Shown here: positions 9,159-18,889 of the stretch, one piece after another
Layout of the letters: each line of letters opens with the position of its first letter
Position numbering within the stretch: position 1 is the first letter of the stretch
Made by a program: the position numbers and the translations under genes
NCBI RefSeq assembly: GCF_900111585.1
Contig: NZ_FOHI01000009.1
Coordinates: 33,307-97,306, forward strand
Direction: 5' to 3'
Source: Nitrosospira multiformis
GTDB lineage: Bacteria > Pseudomonadota > Gammaproteobacteria > Burkholderiales > Nitrosomonadaceae
DNA length: 64,000 bases
The notes under the pieces: generated by a model
What the model saw: only the letters and a program-made list of their open reading frames with translations
Told to the model about the DNA's origin: nothing
Database searches by the model: none

Positions 9159-12100
9159 TTGCGAAGCACCTTAGTACAAAATGCATTCCGGTACGCCCCA
9201 CTGGCTTCCGGAGCAGAAAGGATATCTCGACAAGTTTTGCAAACTGCTACACCCAATCCCATTATTCCCGGCATTGACATCGGAGACGGGGGTGCCCTGC
9301 GTATCTGTAAAGGCCGCAAAGACCGTGGCGGCCTCCATGGCAACCTGCTTCAACTATCAGGATTCCGCCTCCTGTTCCATTTTTCCGGTTCGATTTGGAG
9401 CAAAGTATCGTCGCTCTGTTCAGGTATCTGGCAACTGCTTCTGTTGCTGATGCTGATGGCATCCACGGCCCACGCAGACGGGCTGGAGCTGGAGAAACGC
9501 GATATTGTTTTTTACTATGGCAGCAGGCCGCCTGTCGAAGACCTGCGCCATTTCGACCAGATCGTCATTCAGCCAAGCCAGATTCTGCCGCATGAGAAAA
9601 CAGCACTGTTGAATCTGGATTCTTCACTCGTCTTCGCCTATGTCTCGTTTGGTGAAATCGCCCGCAACAGCGAAGATATGGCGCGTATCGATACGGATTG
9701 GTCGATAGGCGTCAATCCTGCCTGGAACAGCCTGGTAATGGACATGACCGATCCAGCCTGGCGCGAATATCTGCTGAAGCAGCACTTCGAACGCTTATGG
9801 CGTGACGGCTATCGCGCCTTTTTTCTCGATACGGTCGACAGTTACCTGATCGTGACCCCGGAAGGCAAACAACGCGAAGAGCAGGAAAAAGGACTGGTTT
9901 CATTGCTCGCGGAAGTCAAACAGCGTTTTCCAGGATGCAAGCTCATTCTCAACCGTGGCTTCGAAGTGTTGGACCGGGCCAGTCAGTATGCTGATGGTAT
10001 GGTGGCGGAATCACTTTTTCAGGGTTTTGACCCGGTTAGCGGTAAACACGCCCCAACCAAGGAAGAAAACAGAAAGTGGCTGCTCGACCAGCTGGTGCGG
10101 GCACAAAACGAATTCAAGGTACCCATTACGGTGCTCGACTATGTCGATCCGGGAAACTGGGTAGAGGCGGAAAAAACGGCACGCAATATCCTCAAACTGG
10201 GATTCATGCCCTGGGTTGCCAATGGAGACTTGACGTGGCTGGGGCACGGGCGAATGCGCCTGGCTCCCCGCAAGCTGCTGGCTATCGTAAACGGAACACC
10301 TGCGCAGCAGATGGAGCACGATCTGTTTCGGCGCGCTGCCATGCCACTCGAATATCTTGGCATGGCGCTCGACTATTGGTACGTCGATCAGCTTCCCTTG
10401 CCGATTGAACCGCTCGTCGGGCGGTATGCCGGGATTATCGCGTGGCTGGGGAACGACAGCGCAAATGGCACCGAACGGTATGAGAGTGTCTGCGCACGGC
10501 TGCAATCAGAAGCGAATGCGGGGCTGCCGATAGTGTTCATGGGTTATCTGCCTGCGGGTGTTGCGTGCCGGAATCTGCTGGATTATCAGGGTGAATTACA
10601 GCCGACGACCGGCATACTGAAACTCGATGGCATTAACGAGCGCCTGGGACGCCCTGAGTCCGCTCCGGTTATCGGCAGCGGCACGCCCGATGTGCGGGTT
10701 CGAGATCGCAATAACGCATGGCTCACTTTGAGCAGTGCTGACAAAATATTTCATCCGATTGCGGTGACGAGCTGGGGCGGTTATGCGTTACATCCCCATA
10801 TCCTGAGTGAAAGCGTCTCCGGGCGCCACGAATGGCTGCTCGATCCTTTCGTTTTTTTCCAGGCGGCGTTGCGTCTGCCGGTGCAGCCGGTTTTTGACAT
10901 GACAACGGAAAACGGGCGACGCCTGGGGATTATCGAGGTGAGGGGAGACCGCCTGTTTGCAAAGGATGAGCAGGGTGTGGAGGCGATCGATCGGCTTAGG
11001 GCCTGGATGGAAAAAAATCCACTGCCGATAACATTGGGTGTCATCGAAGCGGAAGTGGCCACCGAAGAACAGCGGAGCAAGCTGCGCCAGGTAGCCAGTT
11101 TGCCTCAGGTTCGTCTGGCGAGCCATACTTACAGCCATCCCTTTTATTGGGGGGTATTCGAAGGTAAGACAGATGCGGATCAGCAACCCTACCGTTACAG
11201 TGTATTCATGAAGGATTACGCGGCGGAAATGACGCGCGAAACGGGCGGCACTCTTCCATTCCTGCATACGATGGCACCGGATTCTCCTCCGTTATTGATC
11301 TGGTCCGGGGATGGCAAGCCAGGACCCGCTGTGCTAGCAGCTGCGCAGAAAGGCGGGCTGCCGCATTATGGCGGAGGGGGGCTGCATTGGCAGAGCGGAC
11401 AGATATCGCTTGCAGACCTTGATCCCGCACTTCGTCCGACTGAATGGGGTATTCAGGTGATGACGCCACTGATTGCCGAACCTCTGTTCGCGCAACTCTG
11501 GTACGGCGAAGCTCTGAATTTTGGCAAGGTTGGCGAGTGGAACCGCGAACTCGACCTTGCGCGCCGGTTGCGTGTTTCGTCCATATCAATTCATGCCGAT
11601 GCATTCCTGAACGAAAGGGGGAGGGAGCTTCTGGAGCAGATGGCGGAGGCGCAGCGGAAGGAAAATGTGCTCGGCATCTGGGTCGATGAATACGTTACCC
11701 GCGTGCGCGCGTTCCAGACCGCGAGCATCGCACGCGATCTCGATGGCAATTGGTCTCTTTTCGGGGATACGCTCAGAACAGTGCGATTGCCCCCGACCGA
11801 AATGACGCCGGAAATCTCCAGCGATGTAGTCGGATATAATGACCGCAATGACAACCGCTACATCTACCTTGCCCGGAATCACGCAATCCTGAAAGCCGCC
11901 CAAGGTAAACGGAACGGAAATCCGGGACTGAGATTGATCGAGGCCAGTGCGCCCCTTAAATCCTGGCATATCAACAATGATGGTTCCGCCACGCTTTTAT
12001 TTGAATCGGGGGGGCGTCTGGCTCCCTTGACTGTCACGGCTCCCGCTTCCTGCGCCTTGAGCATAAATGACACAAAATTGACGCCGCAGGCGAAGGGTAC

Positions 12101-12161
12101 ACATTCCGTTTATACAGTTCCAGGAAACCTGACAGCGGGAAAATTCCGGCTTGAGTGTTGA
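9159..12161 (+). CDS. pelA: PelA: Pel polysaccharide hydrolase and deacetylase
   Basis: Periplasmic enzyme of Pel exopolysaccharide production that partly deacetylates and can cut the polymer. After a long N-terminus comes a hydrophobic segment ending in STAHADG, probably a signal peptide, so the true start may be internal or the first 90 residues may be non-coding. A TIM-barrel glycosidase domain (about 105-370) has FFLDTVDSY and GMVAESLFQGFD, giving the expected Asp and Glu. A linker domain follows. The deacetylase domain holds SHTYSHPF (H656 and H660, numbered from the ATG at 9159). The length is close to the Pseudomonas protein plus the extra N-terminus. First gene of the pel operon; it overlaps pelB by 11 bases. 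Confidence 0.9.
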   Translation: MRSTLVQNAFRYAPLASGAERISRQVLQTATPNPIIPGIDIGDGGALRICKGRKDRGGLHGNLLQLSGFRLLFHFSGSIWSKVSSLCSGIWQLLLLLMLMASTAHADGLELEKRDIVFYYGSRPPVEDLRHFDQIVIQPSQILPHEKTALLNLDSSLVFAYVSFGEIARNSEDMARIDTDWSIGVNPAWNSLVMDMTDPAWREYLLKQHFERLWRDGYRAFFLDTVDSYLIVTPEGKQREEQEKGLVSLLAEVKQRFPGCKLILNRGFEVLDRASQYADGMVAESLFQGFDPVSGKHAPTKEENRKWLLDQLVRAQNEFKVPITVLDYVDPGNWVEAEKTARNILKLGFMPWVANGDLTWLGHGRMRLAPRKLLAIVNGTPAQQMEHDLFRRAAMPLEYLGMALDYWYVDQLPLPIEPLVGRYAGIIAWLGNDSANGTERYESVCARLQSEANAGLPIVFMGYLPAGVACRNLLDYQGELQPTTGILKLDGINERLGRPESAPVIGSGTPDVRVRDRNNAWLTLSSADKIFHPIAVTSWGGYALHPHILSESVSGRHEWLLDPFVFFQAALRLPVQPVFDMTTENGRRLGIIEVRGDRLFAKDEQGVEAIDRLRAWMEKNPLPITLGVIEAEVATEEQRSKLRQVASLPQVRLASHTYSHPFYWGVFEGKTDADQQPYRYSVFMKDYAAEMTRETGGTLPFLHTMAPDSPPLLIWSGDGKPGPAVLAAAQKGGLPHYGGGGLHWQSGQISLADLDPALRPTEWGIQVMTPLIAEPLFAQLWYGEALNFGKVGEWNRELDLARRLRVSSISIHADAFLNERGRELLEQMAEAQRKENVLGIWVDEYVTRVRAFQTASIARDLDGNWSLFGDTLRTVRLPPTEMTPEISSDVVGYNDRNDNRYIYLARNHAILKAAQGKRNGNPGLRLIEASAPLKSWHINNDGSATLLFESGGRLAPLTVTAPASCALSINDTKLTPQAKGTHSVYTVPGNLTAGKFRLEC

Positions 12162-14898
12162 AACGCAACGCGAATCTCTGCTAAACGCACCCGCGTTGCT
12201 GTTCATGAGCGCGGTAGTTCTCATTGCCTTCTGGGTATTGTTTCCGCGTCAGCCCGCATTCAGAGATCCAGTCAACCTGTCAGCAAAAGATGCTTTGTCA
12301 GTAGCTTATCTTCGCGTTCTCGTGCAGTCCGATCCGCGTAACGCCCCCCTGCGCCTGTCGTTCGTACAGGTACTGACGGAAGCGGGCATGACCGATGAAG
12401 CCATTCTTGCCATGGAACCCCTGCAGAATGCTCCCGAGTCAGGGTTGACTTACGAGATTCGCCTGGCAGAGTTGAAGCTGGCGCTGCAGCAGCTTTACCG
12501 ACATCCCCCCCGGGATGTCGAGACATCACTGCGAAGGCGTATCGGGGAGCTGGTCCCTGCATTGTTGCGCTTGGCTGACAATGACAAAGAGTCGAATCAG
12601 GTGGTGTTGCTGGCAGAGCAGTTTGGCGAACCCTCGGTCGTAGCGGAAACCTTCGAGCAATTGGCTGGCATGCAGAATGAAACCCGGCAGACAAAATCCC
12701 GCTGGCTGGCTTTTGCTGCCAAACAACGGCTTGCAGCCGCACAACCCAGAGTTGCAGCACGAAATTTCTGCCAGGCTCTCACTTTCGAACGAATAGCCAG
12801 GAAGAAAACAGAATTGGCGAAAGCCTGTTTAGGCGCCTATCTTCAGGCGGGTGTCGACCGGGAGGCCTTGAAAGCCGCGATACAGATCCTTTCCGCTTAT
12901 AGCGGACCAGCTGATGTCGCAGGTTCCGGTAATTCCGGCGCGGTTGCCCCCTCCAGCGCGGACGCGCAGCTGCTGCTGCTAGCGGCCGACGTTGCCCAGC
13001 CGATGGGTGATCGTGATCATGCATTAGTTTGGCTGGAGCAGGCAAGTGCACATCTACCTGCGGATCAGAAGCTTGCGGAACGTATTGTCCGGTTACAGGT
13101 TTCGATGGGTCTCCTCAGCGAAGGTCTTGCCCGAGCGGACGTGCTGCGCGCTTCTCTGATTCCTGGAAGTGAACGTCAGCGACTGCTTGCCCATTTGTAT
13201 GACTGGAACGGTCAGGCCGATGAAGCGCTCGCCTTGTGGTTGTCTTTTGCGCGCCATAAGGCTGATGAGGAGGCTGAAACCCGGGCCTTTGCACTGGCTC
13301 AGGCAAAGCCGGATAATGAGGCGATTGTGCAGCTTCTTGAGGCAATCATGTCCCGCCGCAAGCTGACGGCTACCGAAGCGGGAGCTTATGTCAAAGCAGG
13401 TCTCGCTGTTGCACAGCCGTCTCGTGTGGAAAAGCAGTTGCGACGTCACGCGGAGCGATTCGACAATCCTCCGCCCATACTTAACGCACTGGTGGAGGTT
13501 CTTGTTCTTCAGGGCAAACCGGATGCAGCGCTCACGTTGTATGAAGATATGCCGGAAATACAGGATGGGCGGCAGAGACTTGCATTGGCGAAGCTATATG
13601 AGGAAGCCGGCAATACGCAAAAGAGCTTTCAGTTGCTGCTTCGGGATATCGACTCGCCGGATCCCGCTTCTGCAGAAGAATACTGGCTGCTGCTGGCGAA
13701 AGTTTCCACGCAACTGGGGCAGGATGCATACGCCAGCAAAGCCTACGAAAAGGCGTTGATCCTTCGCCCGGACGACGTGGAAATTCTGGAAAACCTGCAA
13801 CGTCTGGCTCTACGTCATCATGATGATAAAAAAAGCGAGCGGCTTGCGCATTATGGATGGGAAAGATTGAAGCGCATCGAGGACTTGCAGCGCCTGATGC
13901 GTTTTTCCTGGAAGCGGCGGAATTGGGAGGAACTGGATCACTGGCTCAAGGTTGCGGAAAAACTTCCTTCCGCAGGGCAGGCGCCGGATTACTGGTATTT
14001 CCAGGCGATGCGCCGAATGGCGCATGGGGAGCAAAGCGCTGCACGTGATGCGCTGCAGGAGATCCTGAGATTGCAGGCTGCAGATCCGGAAGTTACCGAA
14101 GCTATGATCTGGCTATTGCTGTCATACGAGAAAATTGATCGTGTACTGCTTGATTCCGTCGTTGCCCCCTATCGTGCCCAGTCAGCCAATCAGTCCACGG
14201 TCAATCCGGCCTTAGCCGAAGCCCTCGCGGCAGCGGAGCAAGGTTTGGGCAGGTCGGTTCAGGCAGCCGCCTGGTTTTTGCGATCGCTTTCGACCCGGCC
14301 CGGGGATTTTCTCTGGATATTGACGCTGGCGGATAATATGGAATGGGCGGGTTGTCCGGCTCACGCCAATTATGCCCGTTTGCGGGCGCTCGAAATATTC
14401 GCTTCAAAGCAGAATTCCCAAATTGAAGTGAAATATCCGCCACGCCTCGCCGAATACTTCTTCGGATCAAAGTATCTCCCAGCCAAAAGGGATGATACCG
14501 AGGATGCAAAGAAACAGGAGGAATTACAGTCGATTCGGAACCAATGGGGCTTTGGAGGAAAACTGGATAATGCCGACTATTTCGCATTGCGTAGAGAGGT
14601 GGAACGACTTGAGCTGTCACAATGGAAAAACTTTGCAAAGGCAGTCAGGAACAGGAATGAGCGTGAAGTGGCGCGGCAGTTGGCGCTCGTTTCGGAACAC
14701 CTGAAGCGTCAACCTGCGGCCGCCTCACATCCGGACATGCTCCCCTTATCTATAGACGATGTGGATCGCGCGAATCGCTGGTTGGCGGGCGAACCGGAGC
14801 CCAACCCGAGCGATTTGGCGACGGAGCTGGATATCTGCCGCGAGACGCTGACCAAGATTCGGGAATTTCCTGCAAACAGTGAGCCTGTAAAGCGATGA
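12151..14898 (+). CDS. pelB: PelB-like tetratricopeptide protein lacking the outer-membrane barrel
   Basis: In Pseudomonas PelB has an inner transmembrane helix, a long periplasmic TPR superhelix that binds PelA, and a C-terminal porin of about 300 residues. Here a transmembrane helix (about residues 16-33) is followed by TPR-like helical pairs, for example AYEKALILRPDDVEILENLQRLA, up to about residue 790. The end (residues 790-915) is charged and helical, with no alternating beta strands and no terminal aromatic. The protein is about 280 residues shorter than the Pseudomonas form, the size of the missing barrel. The start is TTG at 12151 inside the pelA end; the stop overlaps pelD as ATGA. 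Assignment rests on position and TPR content. Confidence 0.8.
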   Translation: MSVETQRESLLNAPALLFMSAVVLIAFWVLFPRQPAFRDPVNLSAKDALSVAYLRVLVQSDPRNAPLRLSFVQVLTEAGMTDEAILAMEPLQNAPESGLTYEIRLAELKLALQQLYRHPPRDVETSLRRRIGELVPALLRLADNDKESNQVVLLAEQFGEPSVVAETFEQLAGMQNETRQTKSRWLAFAAKQRLAAAQPRVAARNFCQALTFERIARKKTELAKACLGAYLQAGVDREALKAAIQILSAYSGPADVAGSGNSGAVAPSSADAQLLLLAADVAQPMGDRDHALVWLEQASAHLPADQKLAERIVRLQVSMGLLSEGLARADVLRASLIPGSERQRLLAHLYDWNGQADEALALWLSFARHKADEEAETRAFALAQAKPDNEAIVQLLEAIMSRRKLTATEAGAYVKAGLAVAQPSRVEKQLRRHAERFDNPPPILNALVEVLVLQGKPDAALTLYEDMPEIQDGRQRLALAKLYEEAGNTQKSFQLLLRDIDSPDPASAEEYWLLLAKVSTQLGQDAYASKAYEKALILRPDDVEILENLQRLALRHHDDKKSERLAHYGWERLKRIEDLQRLMRFSWKRRNWEELDHWLKVAEKLPSAGQAPDYWYFQAMRRMAHGEQSAARDALQEILRLQAADPEVTEAMIWLLLSYEKIDRVLLDSVVAPYRAQSANQSTVNPALAEALAAAEQGLGRSVQAAAWFLRSLSTRPGDFLWILTLADNMEWAGCPAHANYARLRALEIFASKQNSQIEVKYPPRLAEYFFGSKYLPAKRDDTEDAKKQEELQSIRNQWGFGGKLDNADYFALRREVERLELSQWKNFAKAVRNRNEREVARQLALVSEHLKRQPAAASHPDMLPLSIDDVDRANRWLAGEPEPNPSDLATELDICRETLTKIREFPANSEPVKR

Positions 14899-16166
14899 AG
14901 AAACCCTGGCTGGAAGGTATAGAGGTTATCGATGTAAACACCCCCGTATCTGCGTGGGGCGGCTGGTTTGAAACATTCGTTATAACTGTTGTTGTAATTG
15001 CGGCATCATTCATTACCCAGCAGGCTGACCCTTTCCGGTTGAGTGGCGGATTCCCGTGGGCAGTGCTGGCGCCCCTGTTCGTGGGGTTACGGTACGGGTT
15101 TGTCTTTGGTTTTGTCAGCGCCCTGCTGACACTCGCAGTGCTTGGCGTTGCCATTGATCAGCAATGGCAGGCAGCGAAGAGTTTTCCGCTGCCTTGGGCG
15201 ATAGGCGTTGTGGTGGTAGCGATGGTGGCTGGGGAGTTTCGTGACATGTGGGGGCGTCGCCTGCACCGGCTGGAGGGCGCGTATCAATACCGTGCCGAGC
15301 GTCTTGAAGAATTCACGCGCAGTTACCAGTTATTGCGTCTGTCGCATGACCGTCTCGAACAGACCGTTGCCAACAGCGGCTTTTCCCTGCGTGAAGGCAT
15401 CATGCACCTTCAATCCACCCTGGATGCCATCGATGGATTGACGGAAAGCTCGCTGCAAAAGCTTATTGAATTTGTGGCGGAATATGGTGCATTGACTCAG
15501 GCCTGCATCATCGGGATTACTGCCGACCGCATTGATACTTCCCACGTTCTGGCCTGCGTGGGAGAGCGATTTCCCATCGATGTGACTGATCCAGTGCTGA
15601 GAATGGCGCTCGACAGCGGCGAACTGGCCACGGTGAATCTTCTGCAGGATTCAGGGATGGATCAGGCCCAGCTTCTGGCTGCGGTACCTTTAGCCGACTC
15701 CATCGGGGAAATAAATGCCGTGCTGGCAGTGCGTTCCATGCCTTTTTTTTCGTTTCATGAAAGCAATCTCAAGCTTATCGCCGTGCTGGTGGCGCATGGC
15801 GTGGACCATCTCCGTTTCGGAACAGCGAGGCCATCGGTTCTTCGGTTTATTGCCTCATTTGAACGGGCATATCAGGATTTTTCGCGCTTCAGGCTCGATA
15901 CGGCACTCCTGAGATTATCCGGAAATCCGGAGGAGATGCGGAGCATTCACGAAAAGCTGCGGTTTTCGATTCGTGCTATCGACTTTATCTGCCTTGCGCG
16001 TGAAAAGGAGCAGCATGTCGTCTGGGTAATGTTGCCCCTGACGAATATTACTGGCACACAGGCATGGGCGCAGCGAGTAACAGATATTCCCGCAACAATC
16101 GCGCAGGAATGGATGTCTATCAACGAAATTGATCCGCAAAGGATCCGTTCCCTGGAGCAGGTGTGA
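14895..16166 (+). CDS. pelD: PelD: c-di-GMP receptor of the Pel synthase
   Basis: Inner-membrane receptor that binds cyclic di-GMP and switches on Pel synthesis. Four hydrophobic helices occupy residues 25-115. A short coiled region (EFTRSYQLLRLSHDRLEQ) leads to a GAF domain (about 165-310). The last part is a degenerate GGDEF domain that keeps the inhibitory-site motif R-A-I-D at residues 360-363, the element that binds c-di-GMP in the Pseudomonas protein. The GGDEF active-site signature itself is absent, as expected for PelD. The length of 423 residues is close to the usual 450. The start overlaps the pelB stop as ATGA; the end overlaps pelE. Confidence 0.92.
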   Translation: MKKPWLEGIEVIDVNTPVSAWGGWFETFVITVVVIAASFITQQADPFRLSGGFPWAVLAPLFVGLRYGFVFGFVSALLTLAVLGVAIDQQWQAAKSFPLPWAIGVVVVAMVAGEFRDMWGRRLHRLEGAYQYRAERLEEFTRSYQLLRLSHDRLEQTVANSGFSLREGIMHLQSTLDAIDGLTESSLQKLIEFVAEYGALTQACIIGITADRIDTSHVLACVGERFPIDVTDPVLRMALDSGELATVNLLQDSGMDQAQLLAAVPLADSIGEINAVLAVRSMPFFSFHESNLKLIAVLVAHGVDHLRFGTARPSVLRFIASFERAYQDFSRFRLDTALLRLSGNPEEMRSIHEKLRFSIRAIDFICLAREKEQHVVWVMLPLTNITGTQAWAQRVTDIPATIAQEWMSINEIDPQRIRSLEQV

Positions 16167-17305
16167 TGCGTCGCATGTATCGCCTGCGTGCATTCTCGGG
16201 AGTGACTGCTGAAGTAGTGGCTGTTCTCCTGGTGTGGTTGAGCGCGGATGAGGCGCTTGCGGATTGGCAGGAAGGCGCGCTGCTGTTCACGGCGGCTGTA
16301 TTTCACTCTGCTTCATCCTATTACCTTGCGCGCATGTTCTGGCAGTCGTTGCCGCGTCGCTACAAACTTCCTCCTCGCAGGAGTCTGGGGTTGCTGTTTA
16401 CCTTTCTATGGATTCTGCCGGTTTTCGGGGCGCTGGGCGTGCTGTGGAGCATAACACGTGCATTGAAACGGCCCCGGACCCGTTCCGCGAAGAATGTAAA
16501 GATTATAGTCCTGCCTGAGCTGCCTTTTTCACCCCCTGTCATTTTCCCTGTTCCCCCTTACAGCCAGGGGGCTCTGCGCCAGATCGTCCATTTTGCCGAG
16601 CGCTCACTCAAGCGGTTGAAAGCGGTGATGGCAACACGGCACATGGCGCCGAGAGAAGCCATGGAGGTCTGGTCGAAGGCTACTCGCGATCCGATCGATG
16701 ACGTAAGGCTGCTTGCCTATGCAATGAAGGATGCCCATGAAAAGAGGCTCACCGACCGTGTCCTGGCTTTAACCGAAGCACTGCCACACCTTCCTCCACG
16801 AGCACAAAATGCCTGCCGCAAAACGATCGCCGCGCTGTGCTGGGAGCTGGTATATCACAAGCTGGTACAGGGTGCTGTCAGACAGCATTGGCTGAAAAAC
16901 GCCCGCGCACAAATGGAGGCTGTATTGACCTTGCCATCCATTCCGCGGCGCGACGTTCCCTCTGCATCTGTATCGGCTCCCGTGGGGACTGCATCCGAAG
17001 CATCTCTGGCATCGTCCAAACATGAGAGGAGTGAAGCGTCCTCTCTATCCGGGGGCGGGAACGCCGACAGTTGGTTGTTGTATGGTCGGATTTTATTGGA
17101 ATCAGGTGAAGACGTCCTGGCGAGAAAGGCTTTTGTCAACGCACAAATCCATGGCGCGGATCAGCAACAACTGTTGCCATGGTTTGCCGAAATCGCTTTC
17201 CGGGAGCGGAAGTTTACCGAGGCAAAGCGCTGTTTATCGGCGCTTGCACGTGTTGGGGAGAAGGGGCGGGAACTGGCCCTGGTAAGAGCGTGGTGGAATA
17301 AATGA
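16163..17305 (+). CDS. pelE: PelE: inner-membrane TPR partner of PelD
   Basis: Two transmembrane helices (about residues 10-35 and 72-100) are followed by a cytoplasmic helical region with TPR-like repeats, including GGGNADSWLLYGRILLESG and the final FTEAKRCLSALARVGEKG. In Pseudomonas PelE links PelD to the glycosyltransferase PelF in the synthase complex. The GTG at 16163 and the ATG at 16166 are both possible starts; the ATG touches the pelD stop (TGATG) and is preferred for the real start. The linker at residues 265-300 is serine- and alanine-rich. The stop overlaps pelF as ATGA, consistent with strict co-translation. Confidence 0.87.
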   Translation: MMRRMYRLRAFSGVTAEVVAVLLVWLSADEALADWQEGALLFTAAVFHSASSYYLARMFWQSLPRRYKLPPRRSLGLLFTFLWILPVFGALGVLWSITRALKRPRTRSAKNVKIIVLPELPFSPPVIFPVPPYSQGALRQIVHFAERSLKRLKAVMATRHMAPREAMEVWSKATRDPIDDVRLLAYAMKDAHEKRLTDRVLALTEALPHLPPRAQNACRKTIAALCWELVYHKLVQGAVRQHWLKNARAQMEAVLTLPSIPRRDVPSASVSAPVGTASEASLASSKHERSEASSLSGGGNADSWLLYGRILLESGEDVLARKAFVNAQIHGADQQQLLPWFAEIAFRERKFTEAKRCLSALARVGEKGRELALVRAWWNK

Positions 17306-18885
17306 GCATGATCCAGGCAGGAGCGGAGAAGCCTGCGATGGTACGGGCAGCAGGATCGGTTGTGGAACGGGTGGCGGATATAGCCCTGCTGCTGGAAGGC
17401 ACCTATCCTTATGTCCGTGGCGGGGTATCTTCATGGGTCCACCAGATCATAAACGGTTTGCCGGAATTTACCTTCGCCGTGATCTTCATAGGGGGTCAGA
17501 AGGAAATGTATGGACCGGCGCAATATCAGTTCCCGCCGAATGTGACCCATGTCGAAACGCACTATCTGCTGCACCGCAGCCTTGGGAAGCCGCATGCCCG
17601 CAAGGGCAATCGCCAGGCTTTTCAGGAAATGGAAGATCTGCATGCCATCATGCGGCAGCCTGGGAAATTGGCTGAAGGGAAAATGATTGATGCATTTGCG
17701 CGCCTGGGCGCCAAAGGCGGCATCAGCCAAGAGGATTTTCTGTATAGCGAAGCTTCCTGGGATTATATTACCCGACAGTATAAAGAGCGCTGTACCGAGC
17801 CCTCGTTTGTGGGTTATTTCTGGGCGATACGAGCAATGCATGCGCCCCTGTTCGTGCTGGCCGATATCGCGGCTGGGCTTCCGTCGGTTCGGGCAGTGCA
17901 CGCCATTTCGACCGGTTATGCAGGATTGCTGGGCGCGATGATACGGCTGCGGCGAAATATTCCTTTTGTGCTCACCGAGCATGGTATTTATACCAAGGAG
18001 CGGAAAATCGATCTGGCCCAGGCTACCTGGATCCATGATCACAATGACGATGTATGCAATACGCTGCACGATGAAATGGGGTATATCCGCGGTCTCTGGA
18101 TCAGGTTCTACGAGCAGCTCGGGCGTATGGCGTACGCGCAGGCCTCACCCATTATCAGCCTGTATGAGGGGAATCGGTCGAGACAGGTTGCCGATGGGGC
18201 AGCCCCGGAAAAAACACGGGTCATTACCAACGGAATCAATGTGGAACGTTATCGGGTCGCACTCGAAAAAAGACCGGAAAAGATTCCACCGGTGCTGGGA
18301 CTGGTCGGGCGCGTGGTACCGATCAAGGATATCAAGACGTTCATCCGGACATTGCGGATGCTGGTCAAGGAGCGTCCTGACGCGCAAGGATGGATTGTCG
18401 GTCCGGAAGACGAGGATCCGTCGTATGTGAATGAATGCAAGGAACTGGCCGAAAGTCTCGGCCTGAGGAATCATCTCAGATTCATGGGCTTTCAAAATAT
18501 GCTGGAAATTCTGCCCCAGCTTGGCCTGATGGTACTGACCTCGATCAGTGAAGCCCTGCCGCTGGTAATCCTCGAGGCTTTCGCCAGCGGTGTTCCCTGC
18601 CTTGCCACGGATGTGGGGTCCTGCCGGGAGCTCATCGAAGGAGCGGCCGAGCAGGATCGGGCACTGGGGGCAGCGGGTAGTGTAGTGCACATTGCCGATC
18701 CCGAAGGCACGGCAAAAGCAGCGCTCGAACTGCTGAACAACCCGGAGAAGTGGCGCGCTGCGCAGCAGGCGGGGCTTGCGCGCGTGAAACGCTACTATGA
18801 CGATCAGCTCATGTTTTCATCTTATCGGGAAGTCTACTCGGGAGCCCTGGGCGTACCGCGGCATCCGAGTAGCGAACTGATGTAA
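17302..18885 (+). CDS. pelF: PelF: GT4-family glycosyltransferase of Pel synthesis
   Basis: Cytoplasmic retaining glycosyltransferase that polymerises the Pel backbone from UDP-sugars. The N-terminal domain starts with LLLEGTYPYVRGGVSSWVHQ, the donor-side loop typical of PelF. The C-terminal GT-B domain has GLVGRVVPIKDIKTFI, WIVGPEDEDPSY and the sugar-nucleotide motif SEALPLVILEAFASGVPCLATDVG (ExFxxGxPxxxT class). The length of 527 residues matches the Pseudomonas protein. All motifs are intact. It begins on the pelE stop and is followed by pelG after a 4-base gap. Confidence 0.95.
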   Translation: MSMIQAGAEKPAMVRAAGSVVERVADIALLLEGTYPYVRGGVSSWVHQIINGLPEFTFAVIFIGGQKEMYGPAQYQFPPNVTHVETHYLLHRSLGKPHARKGNRQAFQEMEDLHAIMRQPGKLAEGKMIDAFARLGAKGGISQEDFLYSEASWDYITRQYKERCTEPSFVGYFWAIRAMHAPLFVLADIAAGLPSVRAVHAISTGYAGLLGAMIRLRRNIPFVLTEHGIYTKERKIDLAQATWIHDHNDDVCNTLHDEMGYIRGLWIRFYEQLGRMAYAQASPIISLYEGNRSRQVADGAAPEKTRVITNGINVERYRVALEKRPEKIPPVLGLVGRVVPIKDIKTFIRTLRMLVKERPDAQGWIVGPEDEDPSYVNECKELAESLGLRNHLRFMGFQNMLEILPQLGLMVLTSISEALPLVILEAFASGVPCLATDVGSCRELIEGAAEQDRALGAAGSVVHIADPEGTAKAALELLNNPEKWRAAQQAGLARVKRYYDDQLMFSSYREVYSGALGVPRHPSSELM

Positions 18886-18889
18886 CTAT

